Shown here in pieces: positions 40,793 through 49,276 of a DNA stretch of 64,000 nt (position 1 is the stretch's first letter; each line of letters opens with the position of its first letter). The translations under genes and the position numbers were made by a program. This stretch comes from an uncultured Mycoplasmatota bacterium. Lineage in GTDB: Bacteria; Bacillota_I; Bacilli_A; RF39; UBA660. A model generated the notes under the pieces. It made no database searches. It worked only from the letters and a program-made list of their open reading frames with translations, and was not told where the DNA came from. The stretch covers positions 1 to 64,000 of the forward strand of contig CANTCQ010000002.1 in assembly GCA_947652325.1 (NCBI GenBank), in the 5' to 3' direction.

Positions 40793-41083
40793 ATGAAAAA
40801 AGAAAACGCAAAAACAGATTTATTAACTATACCCAATGTGGGAAAGAAAACAAAAAGAGCCTTACAAAATATAGGGATTACTTGTGTAGAAGATTTAGTG
40901 GGACAAAATCCTTTCGAATTATATAAGAAGGATTGTAAGAATAAAGGATTTCAAGAAGACAAATGTGAACTGTATTTATTTCGAATGATAATTTATTATG
41001 CCGAACATGAAAATCCCGAAGAAGAAAAACTAAAATGGTGGTATTGGAAAGACAAAAGAAATAGTTTAGAAAAAGATGAGTAA
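40793..41083 (+). CDS. Cdd1/'pathogenicity locus' helix-hairpin-helix protein
   Basis: LLTIPNVGKKTKRALQNIGITCVEDLVGQNPFELYKKDC...CELYLFRMIIYYAE. Confidence 0.75.
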   Translation: MKKENAKTDLLTIPNVGKKTKRALQNIGITCVEDLVGQNPFELYKKDCKNKGFQEDKCELYLFRMIIYYAEHENPEEEKLKWWYWKDKRNSLEKDE

Positions 41084-41286
41084 ATACAAATCCTCTTTGG
41101 AAATATATAAAGAAGCATGAAAAAAGTACATTAATTTTTGCAGAAATACAAAATATCTTAGAATTTAAAACAGACCATTCTTTTTTAATTTATAAAAAAG
41201 AGTTAGAAGATTATTGTGTAGAGAAAATTGTCATGAAAGACCAACATATTTATTTTAGAAAAATAAAAGAGAAAAATAGGAGGTAA
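41076..41286 (+). pseudogene. small conserved-type protein broken by one-base insertion after codon 4
   Basis: MSKY then frameshift; downstream frame reads NPLWKYIKKHEKSTLIFAEIQNILEFKTDHSFLIYKKELEDYCVEKIVMKDQHIYFRKIKEKNRR*. Confidence 0.6.
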
Positions 41287-41344
41287 TTTACCATCTGGAG
41301 AGTTTTGGATGAAAAAAAGAATAAGTTTTTGAAGATGTTAAGAT

Positions 41345-41600
41345 ATGAATCAAAAAAAGATTGTAAAATTTATTAAAGACATAAGAAAAAAACATAATTT
41401 GACCCAAAAGCAATTTGCAGAGAAATATAATGTAACTTATCAAGCTGTAAGTAAATGGGAAAATGCTCTTAATATGCCTGATATGTCTTTTGATAAGGCA
41501 AATATGCAAGGATTTTGATATCAGTTTAGGTGAGTTTCTAGAAGGAGAATATAAAAAGAAGAACAACAAAAAAAGAAAGAGGATGCCTATTTTGATAAAA
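41345..41600 (+). pseudogene. frameshifted XRE-family HTH regulator
   Basis: MNQKKIVKFIKDIRKKHNLTQKQFAEKYNVTYQAVSKWENALNMPDMS then frameshift; other frame continues KQ/RQICKDFDISLGEFLEGEYKKKN. Confidence 0.65.
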
Positions 41601-41668
41601 TAAAAAATAAGCAGTATGTTGCTATAAATCTCTTCTTTTAGTAAAATGAAAATAGAAAAGAGGTATTT

Positions 41669-41971
41669 ATGGAAAAAACAACCAAAGAATTTAAAGAATA
41701 CGTTTTAGAAGTACTCAATTTTCTTTCAGGTATTGTTTGTAAACCGATGATGGGAGAGTATCTCTTATATTATAAAGGCACTTTATTTGGAGGTATTTAT
41801 AATAACCGGGTCCTTATAAAACGTACCGAAAGTAATAAATGTTTTCAATTAGAAGAGCAAATACCGTATAAGGGTGCTAAACCCATGTATTTTTTAAAAG
41901 ATTTAGAAGAGAAAGAAACCGTAGAAAAGTTGATTGTAGAAACAGTAAAAGACTTGCAGAAGAAATTGTAG
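41669..41971 (+). CDS. TfoX N-terminal domain protein
   Basis: KPMMGEYLLYYKGTLFGGIYNNRVLIKRTESNK. Confidence 0.75.
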   Translation: MEKTTKEFKEYVLEVLNFLSGIVCKPMMGEYLLYYKGTLFGGIYNNRVLIKRTESNKCFQLEEQIPYKGAKPMYFLKDLEEKETVEKLIVETVKDLQKKL

Positions 41972-42020
41972 TATTAATTGATGTAATAATAAAATAATTA
42001 GAAATCAAATAATTTATTTA

Positions 42021-42164
42021 TATCAATTTAATCGTGCCTAAAGTGCACATCAAATTGTAGGGTCTAAAACCTAGCAATCTTATTGGTAATATAAATTGAT
42101 AATTTTTGAATAGAACTGAATTAGTAAATTTTAATTTATCTTGTTAAGATGTCTATTCAAAAAT
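42021..42164. repeat. two tandem branched inverted-repeat structures
   Basis: TATCAATTTA(42021-42030)/TAAATTGATA(42092-42101) enclosing two hairpins; ATTTTTGAATAGA(42102-42114)/TCTATTCAAAAAT(42152-42164) enclosing two hairpins. Confidence 0.55.
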
Positions 42165-42262
42165 AGAAATCTTTTAAAACTCTTAATCTTGTTACGAGGT
42201 AGTTTATAATTTAGTTATAAATGATTTTTTTAAATAATTTAGTGTTGCAATCGTTCCAAATA

Positions 42263-42291
42263 TTGACTTTATTTAAATAATAGTGTAAAAT
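42263..42291 (+). promoter_or_regulatory. candidate promoter for VWA/J-domain operon
   Basis: TTGACT - 17 nt - TAAAAT. Confidence 0.6.
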
Positions 42292-42314
42292 ATGTCTTTA
42301 ATCAAAGGGGAAAG

Positions 42315-43154
42315 ATGTTAATGAAGGTTATGGATATTCAAAATAAAATAGCACTTTTAAAGCATAAAAAACAGGGATTGACATTAAAAGAAACTTTAAA
42401 TAATACAGAACTTAGTAATGGAACTACTTTTGCTTCAAAATTAAATGATTTAAAAGCGAAAAATAGTTATCCAACTCATTTTTTTATGAGTGACTTTGCT
42501 ATAAAAGTTCGACTGATTATTATGATAGATATTAGTTCGAGTATGATAGGGACAGAAGAAAATATTCTAGAAGGATTAAGAGAATTATGTAGTAAACATA
42601 TTCAAAATGATATATTATTCTCATTAGTAGTTTTTAATGAAAAAATAAGAGTTGTTTATAAGGATATGCCAATTTCTTCAGTAACACCAGAACTAATAGT
42701 TCCTAACGGTTGGACTAATTTAAATGGTGCTTTATATAAAACAATTGCAAATTATGATGATAATAATAATATTCATAATTTATTTGTTGCTATATCTGAT
42801 GGTAATGACACAGAAAATAAAATTGATAATGAAAATGAAAATAATAGAGTAATGCCAGAAAATGTTGCAGCGTTAATTAAAAGCAAATCAAAATATCTAA
42901 ATGATTTTTATTTTTTAGGAGAAGCACATAATTTTGAGTCATTAGAAGAAGTTTTTCAAAGAGCATGTCAGTTAGGTTTTAACAGAAATAATATTGAAGT
43001 GTTTACTAGACTAGAAGAAGGCAATAAACTAAATTTTCAAGTTATAAGTAATATGTTAGATGATTTGTTGCAAAGTGGTGAGATTAGAGCTAATTGGAGT
43101 GAACCTATAAAAGAACATTACCTATCTTTAGTTGATAAAAAAATGAGGAGATAA
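42315..43154 (+). CDS. von Willebrand factor A (VWA) domain protein
   Basis: intact MIDAS: IMIDISSSM, GWTNLNGAL, VAISDGND. Confidence 0.82.
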   Translation: MLMKVMDIQNKIALLKHKKQGLTLKETLNNTELSNGTTFASKLNDLKAKNSYPTHFFMSDFAIKVRLIIMIDISSSMIGTEENILEGLRELCSKHIQNDILFSLVVFNEKIRVVYKDMPISSVTPELIVPNGWTNLNGALYKTIANYDDNNNIHNLFVAISDGNDTENKIDNENENNRVMPENVAALIKSKSKYLNDFYFLGEAHNFESLEEVFQRACQLGFNRNNIEVFTRLEEGNKLNFQVISNMLDDLLQSGEIRANWSEPIKEHYLSLVDKKMRR

Positions 43155-43158
43155 TATT

Positions 43159-46100
43159 ATGGCGATATATAAAGAAGATTGGCAAATACCTGGTCATTGG
43201 TTTGATTATTTTGAATTTTTGAATATAAATGAAAATGCAAAAGAAGAAGAAATAAAAAGAGCATATCGTAAGATGGCAAAAAAATACCATCCTGATATGC
43301 ATAGTGGGGATCAGGTAGCAGAAGAAAAATTTAAAAAAGCTCAAATAGCCTATAATGTATTGTCCGATGCTTATAGAAGAAATGAGTATTTGAATGATTA
43401 TATGCAAAGAAAAGTTAAATCAACTCAATCAGGTGCTTCATTTAAAAATAATAATACAGAAAGTACAAAAAATCCCCAAAATAATAATCCAGATAATAAT
43501 CAACAAAATTTTTATAATACTAACGCAGAAAGTAGTATTGATTTTGATGATATTTTACAAAATTATAAGCAAAATCCAAATGATGAAGATATAAACAAAA
43601 TGGCAAAAAAAGCGATTAGAATCATAATAGATTCATTTAATGAATATGCTCAATTATTTGATGAAACTTATCAAGAGTTTTATAATAGTCTTTTTTGTGG
43701 AGATTTAGATGAAGATAGTTACATAATTAACAGAGATGAATTAAAATCCCTTATTTTAGAGCAAATGAATATAATTCAAGAATTTACAAAAAAAAGTATG
43801 TTCATTATACAAAATCAAAAAATGACAGAAGAAAAAGAAAAATTAAACAAAATAATAAGTGAATATCAAAATAAATTAAAAATACTTTCTAAAAATTATA
43901 AAAAAGCTTTGAAATTTCAAGAAAAAATGAATAAAATCCAATTAAAAAAATATTATATAGATAATGAATTATTAAAAGTAGAATTTGTTCAAAAATTAAA
44001 AAGGGTTGATAATCAATTTAGTAAAATACGAGAAAGTATAGAAAATGATACTATAGATGATAAAACAAAAAGAGAATTGTCTCAAGTTTTAGAGGAATAT
44101 AATAAAATATTAGACTGGATTTTTAAAATTCATGATTTTCGTAATAGTCGTTATGTGAATGAAATAAATAACGCTACGATTCATTTATTACATAACTATG
44201 AAGAAGAATTAAAACTAAAAACAGAATTAATTAAAAATCTGGTAAAAAATTTTGACGCAATTTTATTTACAAGTGATTTATTAAAAAAAGCTGAGCAATT
44301 TTATCAAGAACTAATGCAATACCATGATTTAGAAAAATTGGAAAAAATGATTGCTAATGGAATTTTAGATAAAATAAAATATGAAAACCTTGTTATAGAT
44401 TTTAATGAAGAATTTAAAAAGTTGTGTGATGAAATATCTTGTGGTGAAAAGAAATTTTTTTGGAAAAATAATAAAAAATGGAAAGAATTAAAATTATTAA
44501 AAACAAACATTGATAGTATAATGGAAGATGGAATTATTTTAAATTATTCTTATGATGATATATTATATAGTATACAAAGAAAAAAAGAACAAGAATTATA
44601 TTTTAAAGAACTAGAAGAAGGAGAAAAAACAGCAAAGCAACTGATTAAAGAATTACAACCCGCTATAGATTTTCTTACAAATATGGATATTAAATTTAAT
44701 TCTTATAACGATTTGAAGACAAAGATTTTTCAAAAGATTAAAAAATTATTAATTTTATGTAATGATGTAAATATTAAGATGCAAGCAATTCCATTTTTCA
44801 ATGACAAAAAAAATAATATGAACCTGTTTGTTTATGGATTAAATTGTGATTGTAATCAAGCTTTGAGTACATTAAATGTTTTTAGTGTATATATTGAAAA
44901 AATGATATCTTTTGAAAATTATATTGCCTTTTGTTCTATAAATAATAAAGAACTAAAAAAATTGTTTGATAATTTAAAGCAAACGTTCGAATTTTTAGAA
45001 AAAGAACAAAATAGTCAAAAATTTTCTTTTTATAAAAGTTTAATAGATGAAATTAATATGTTATTAAAAGAGAGAGAAAATAAATTGCTAATTATAGATA
45101 ATAATGCTTTACAAGAATATAGTAAAAATAATAGTTTTTTAGAACAACGAGAATTAGAACAGGGAATAAGATATTTTTATCTAACTCGGCATAATCACAC
45201 TTTTGATTATTGTTCTCTCTTTCGAAAATTAGATTTAACTTCGTATCAATATAATAATATGCTTCAACAGAATATAGTGAATTGGATAGAATCTCATTCA
45301 CTAAAATTCGTAAATAAAATGCAATTAAAGCAAAAATTAAAAAATATACAAGAAAAAGCTATGCAAACATTTAATGATATAAATCGATTATTAGATAATA
45401 GTTATCAGGGCATTTTTGTGAATTGGCAAGAAATAATTGTTAATAAAGAGGTATTAGAAAATTTATTAAATGAAATGAATCAAATTTTTATCCATAATAA
45501 TAATCAAATAGAGGCAGAATTTTTAGAAATATATTGGCAATTTTATCAACAGTTGAATATGAATATATCAAAAATACCAGAATCAAAAGATAAATTTATA
45601 GAGCAATTTAAATTAAAAACTTTAGAATTATTAAACAGGCATAATCAAAATAAAAAGCAAATAAAGGAACGAGATACCTTAACTGATGATGAATTAAAAG
45701 ATTATATAAGTAACTTTTATGAGTATAATATAGCAGTAGAAACTATAAAAATATTAACTGACTCTTCAGAAAATAAAACAAGTGAATTGCTAAAAGTTAA
45801 AGAAAAAATTCTTCAAATGACAATACAAGAATTACTATCTTTGAAATTTAAAAATTCTTTTGTAACTGAATTAGAAAACAAGTATGGACAAGAATTGAAA
45901 AAAGTACAAAAAGAATTATATTATATACAAAACAAAGACCAATGCAATAATATTGAACTTCAATGGCAATGTCATGAATTGGAAGAAAGTTTAGAAAAAG
46001 AGCCTACAAATGAAAATTTATTAAAAAAGTATTTAGAAATAGTGGGAAAAATAGCAGAAGAAGAATATTTGCATACTTATTTAGGGACACAAGAAGAAAC

Positions 46101-46275
46101 GTTTTCTAGTACAATTAAAAAAATTAAAGCTCAAAAAGTTTATTTTACAACTCAAAAAAATGTTTTACAACAACATCTTTTAAAAATACCAGATATGCTT
46201 AGAGAACAAGAATTATATATAATTGATGAGGGATTAGAAGATTGTGAAGCACAATTAAGAATTTTGAATTTATAG
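43159..46275 (+). CDS. large J-domain (DnaJ) protein
   Basis: N-terminal J domain NENAKEEEIKRAYRKMAKKYHPDMHSGDQVAEEKFKKAQIAYNVLSDAYRR, N/Q-rich linker, then ~900 aa mostly helical; 4 nt after VWA gene. Confidence 0.85.
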   Translation: MAIYKEDWQIPGHWFDYFEFLNINENAKEEEIKRAYRKMAKKYHPDMHSGDQVAEEKFKKAQIAYNVLSDAYRRNEYLNDYMQRKVKSTQSGASFKNNNTESTKNPQNNNPDNNQQNFYNTNAESSIDFDDILQNYKQNPNDEDINKMAKKAIRIIIDSFNEYAQLFDETYQEFYNSLFCGDLDEDSYIINRDELKSLILEQMNIIQEFTKKSMFIIQNQKMTEEKEKLNKIISEYQNKLKILSKNYKKALKFQEKMNKIQLKKYYIDNELLKVEFVQKLKRVDNQFSKIRESIENDTIDDKTKRELSQVLEEYNKILDWIFKIHDFRNSRYVNEINNATIHLLHNYEEELKLKTELIKNLVKNFDAILFTSDLLKKAEQFYQELMQYHDLEKLEKMIANGILDKIKYENLVIDFNEEFKKLCDEISCGEKKFFWKNNKKWKELKLLKTNIDSIMEDGIILNYSYDDILYSIQRKKEQELYFKELEEGEKTAKQLIKELQPAIDFLTNMDIKFNSYNDLKTKIFQKIKKLLILCNDVNIKMQAIPFFNDKKNNMNLFVYGLNCDCNQALSTLNVFSVYIEKMISFENYIAFCSINNKELKKLFDNLKQTFEFLEKEQNSQKFSFYKSLIDEINMLLKERENKLLIIDNNALQEYSKNNSFLEQRELEQGIRYFYLTRHNHTFDYCSLFRKLDLTSYQYNNMLQQNIVNWIESHSLKFVNKMQLKQKLKNIQEKAMQTFNDINRLLDNSYQGIFVNWQEIIVNKEVLENLLNEMNQIFIHNNNQIEAEFLEIYWQFYQQLNMNISKIPESKDKFIEQFKLKTLELLNRHNQNKKQIKERDTLTDDELKDYISNFYEYNIAVETIKILTDSSENKTSELLKVKEKILQMTIQELLSLKFKNSFVTELENKYGQELKKVQKELYYIQNKDQCNNIELQWQCHELEESLEKEPTNENLLKKYLEIVGKIAEEEYLHTYLGTQEETFSSTIKKIKAQKVYFTTQKNVLQQHLLKIPDMLREQELYIIDEGLEDCEAQLRILNL

Positions 46276-46345
46276 AATAAGATTGGAAACAATTTAAATT
46301 GTATTTATGTTTGGCTATATGTTATAACAAAATATGTTAAAACAG

Positions 46346-46577
46346 TTCAATTAAAGAAGTTTTAACAAAACAAGTAAAAGTAGATGGGGAACAAAAAAAT
46401 GCCAAATGTGAAATATTAGAAAACGGAGATATTAAATTTACTTTAGATAAAGAAGTTTTCGAGAAAGAAAATATGGAATCAACTATTGAAATTGCTTCAG
46501 AATACAAGGACAAATTAGAAGCAGATGTTTCGACTACAATGGAAGAAGATACTATAACTATTAGAATAGATGAATAA
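46346..46577 (+). pseudogene. start-less coding remnant
   Basis: open frame IKEVLTKQVKVDGEQKNAKCEILENGDIKFTLDKEVFEKENMESTIEIASEYKDKLEADVSTTMEEDTITIRIDE* without a usable start codon. Confidence 0.35.
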
Positions 46578-46670
46578 AGTTGTTACTTTGTAAATGGACA
46601 CTTTTTTAGACTTTGTTGTTGTTATTTTTCGATAAATTGCTTATACTAACAACAGAAAGCAGGGATATTT

Positions 46671-47072
46671 TTGAGCAAAAAAAGTGATTTAGGAAAAGTA
46701 GCAATAGGAGCAGCTATCGGGGTGGGAGCTGGAATTCTTTTTGCTCCTAAAAGTGGAAAAGAAACAAGACAAGAGCTAAAAGAAAAAATGAGTGAATTAA
46801 CAGAAAAAGTAAAACAATTGGATTCTAAAAAAGTAAAAGAAACGATTACCAAAAAAGTAGAAGAACTAGAAAAAGAAATAAAAGAATTAGACAAAGAAAA
46901 AGTCTTAAAAGTAGCAAAGGATAAAGCAAACAAAATAAAAAAGAAAGCAGATGATTTAGTTTTATTTGCCAAGAAAAAAGGGGAAAGTGTTTTAGAAAAA
47001 ACTGCTGAAGAAGTTCGAAATAAAGCTTTAGAAACAGCAAAATTAGTAGTTGAAAAATTAGAAACAAAATAA
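46671..47072 (+). CDS. YtxH-like protein
   Basis: GKVAIGAAIGVGAGILFAPKSGKETRQELKEKMSEL; TTG start. Confidence 0.8.
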   Translation: MSKKSDLGKVAIGAAIGVGAGILFAPKSGKETRQELKEKMSELTEKVKQLDSKKVKETITKKVEELEKEIKELDKEKVLKVAKDKANKIKKKADDLVLFAKKKGESVLEKTAEEVRNKALETAKLVVEKLETK

Positions 47073-47081
47073 ATTGTCGAA

Positions 47082-47110
47082 AAACAAATCAAATGGATTT
47101 GTTTTTTTAT
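47082..47110 (+). terminator. intrinsic terminator
   Basis: CAAATC-aaat-GGATTTG followed by T-run. Confidence 0.65.
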
Positions 47111-47175
47111 ACAAAATAAAAATGCAATTCTTTCTATTTATGGTATAATAAAAAAAGTAGAGGAGTTTTTCGTTT

Positions 47176-47709
47176 ATGGGTTTATTTTGTAAAAAAGAAA
47201 AAGAAATAGAATATGATAAAGAAGATTGTGTCAAAAAGAAAAAACTACTAAGAGAGTTATTTGATGAAAAAGTAAGACAAGGAGATACATATGACATTTT
47301 ATATGCTTATATGACATCCTCTAAATACGAAGAAGGTTTTTTTATAAATACCAATACTACTTCTTTTTATTACTATATAGTGGGATATCGAAAAAAAGAT
47401 GGTAGCATTGTCCTAGTCCAAGTTGATAGTGAACTTGTAAATAATAGTGAAGCTTATTTTATTGATATGGAAAATGTTGTAGATATTACCTATAATAAAA
47501 AATATGAACAAGTATGTTTACAATATAAAAAAGGATACGATAGTTATGGTGAAATTCTAAATATTGAAGGAACCGACGCCAAAACGTTATATGGACCGAA
47601 AAATATTTACCAAAAAGAAGAAAAAGAAAAATTTTTAGACTTTTTAGAAGCAGTACGTGAAGATTTAATAAAAAAAGGATATAAAGTATCCAAATGGAAA
47701 AGAAATTAA
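47176..47709 (+). CDS. hypothetical protein
   Basis: 177-aa ORF with SD gagg. Confidence 0.55.
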   Translation: MGLFCKKEKEIEYDKEDCVKKKKLLRELFDEKVRQGDTYDILYAYMTSSKYEEGFFINTNTTSFYYYIVGYRKKDGSIVLVQVDSELVNNSEAYFIDMENVVDITYNKKYEQVCLQYKKGYDSYGEILNIEGTDAKTLYGPKNIYQKEEKEKFLDFLEAVREDLIKKGYKVSKWKRN

Positions 47710-47728
47710 TAAGAAAGAAGGATTTAAA

Positions 47729-48283
47729 ATGAATTTAAAAAAAGGTTTTACACTTTTTATGATGGGATTATTTCTATTAGGATGTACAACTGGATGTACT
47801 AGTCAAGTAGAAGAGAATAAAAGGAGCGAAGAAAAAGAAGAAGCAAAAGGAAATTGTGTAGCAACAGAATGTATCAAGCAATTAAAATCAACCAATACTG
47901 TAGAAGAAATCAATACCGTAATTGGTTTTGATGGCGAAAAAAGTGAATATGCAGAAAAGTACACTTGGAAATTAGATTCAAAAACGAGTATTGTACTCGA
48001 TATGACTAGTACAAGTCCTATTTTACAAGCAAATTTAAACAAAGAAGAATTAAAAAGTGACACAGTAGATTTTGGAGTATACAACGATATAAAAGAACAA
48101 TTAAACAAAGGAACAAAAATCACATATAAAGAAATGGTAGAAAAACTTGGTGGAGTAGAAGGAACACTTGCGGGGAGAACTGAAAGTTCGGAACGGTATA
48201 TTTGGGTAGATAAGCATAGTAGAACTTTTGGAGCCACATTCTCTAATAAAGATGGAAAATGTACTATTATTAGTTTACGTTAA
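47729..48283 (+). CDS. putative lipoprotein
   Basis: signal sequence with FLLGC/TTGC lipobox candidates; SD agaagg. Confidence 0.6.
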   Translation: MNLKKGFTLFMMGLFLLGCTTGCTSQVEENKRSEEKEEAKGNCVATECIKQLKSTNTVEEINTVIGFDGEKSEYAEKYTWKLDSKTSIVLDMTSTSPILQANLNKEELKSDTVDFGVYNDIKEQLNKGTKITYKEMVEKLGGVEGTLAGRTESSERYIWVDKHSRTFGATFSNKDGKCTIISLR

Positions 48284-48324
48284 GAAATAAATAACAGATG
48301 AAGAAAGAAAAAGGTGGTACAAAA

Positions 48325-49182
48325 ATGATAAAAAAAATTTTAGCTATATTCTTATTTTTGGTAATTGTTGGAGTAATGGTATTTACCATCGATTATACAA
48401 ATAAAAAAAATGATGCCATTATAGAAGAACAAAACACAAAAGACTTACAAGAAAAATTACAACAATCCAAAATAGAAGATTATATTGTTGATGAAAAGTA
48501 TACTTCCGTTGATATTCTTTCTTCGAAAGTACAAGATTTGTATAACAAAACAAAAATCCGAAAAGAAATAGCAGAAGTTCCAGAACATTATAAATTTGAA
48601 AAATTTACGAATGATTCCATTATTACTTTAACATTAGAAAATAAAGTAAATAGTTTAGAAAAAAAAGTTTTTGATGAAATCCTTGGGCAAGAAGTGAAAT
48701 TTTATGAATTTGATATGCATGACTTTTCAGAAAAAGCACAAAATCTTTGGGGAAAAGAGATAATATATAATCTAGAAGAATATCAAGGAACATTTCGGTG
48801 TGAAAAATATAATTACGATAAAGTAAGTCAAAAATTAATTCAAAGTTTTAGTTCAAAATGCGAAGTGGAAGAAGATATATTTAGTGAATTAGTTTTTGCT
48901 TATGAAACCGAAAATAAATTAGTTGTTATCGAAAAAAACCTGTACGTACGATTTATAGAAAATGATAAAGACAAGATAGGAATATATAATAACGTTAAAG
49001 AAAAACAACTAGTGCAACCCCTTACAAATGAGGAAATAAATAAAATAAAACAAGATACAGAGGAAAGAAAAAATATTTTAAAAAAATATGAAAAATTTGC
49101 CACTTATTATAGTTATACATTCTTAAAAAAGGAAGATGGAACTTATATTTTAAAAGATTTTAATCGTTTAAATAAAAAATAA
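48325..49182 (+). CDS. membrane-anchored hypothetical protein
   Basis: N-terminal TM (IKKILAIFLFLVIVGVMVFTIDY) plus soluble domain. Confidence 0.55.
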   Translation: MIKKILAIFLFLVIVGVMVFTIDYTNKKNDAIIEEQNTKDLQEKLQQSKIEDYIVDEKYTSVDILSSKVQDLYNKTKIRKEIAEVPEHYKFEKFTNDSIITLTLENKVNSLEKKVFDEILGQEVKFYEFDMHDFSEKAQNLWGKEIIYNLEEYQGTFRCEKYNYDKVSQKLIQSFSSKCEVEEDIFSELVFAYETENKLVVIEKNLYVRFIENDKDKIGIYNNVKEKQLVQPLTNEEINKIKQDTEERKNILKKYEKFATYYSYTFLKKEDGTYILKDFNRLNKK

Positions 49183-49209
49183 GAGAATAAATTAAAAAGT
49201 AAATAATTA

Positions 49210-49236
49210 TTAGCACTTTCATTTGACAAGTGCTAT
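49210..49236 (+). promoter_or_regulatory. CIRCE-like HrcA operator
   Basis: TTAGCACTT-N9-AAGTGCTAT versus consensus TTAGCACTC-N9-GAGTGCTAA. Confidence 0.7.
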
Positions 49237-49276
49237 TTTAAGTGGTACGATTAAGTTGTTAGAAAGAGATGATAAG

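Noticed and set aside
42021-42164. MITE/transposon interpretation of the tandem inverted repeats
   Set aside because: No target-site duplication or second copy seen in the window; kept only as an unexplained structured element.
46646-47092. Minus-strand Ser/Phe-rich ORF (148 aa)
   Set aside because: Antisense to the clear YtxH-like gene; the composition is typical of the reverse complement of Lys/Glu-rich coding sequence.
47803-48237. Minus-strand 144-aa ORF
   Set aside because: Antisense shadow of the lipoprotein gene 47729-48283.
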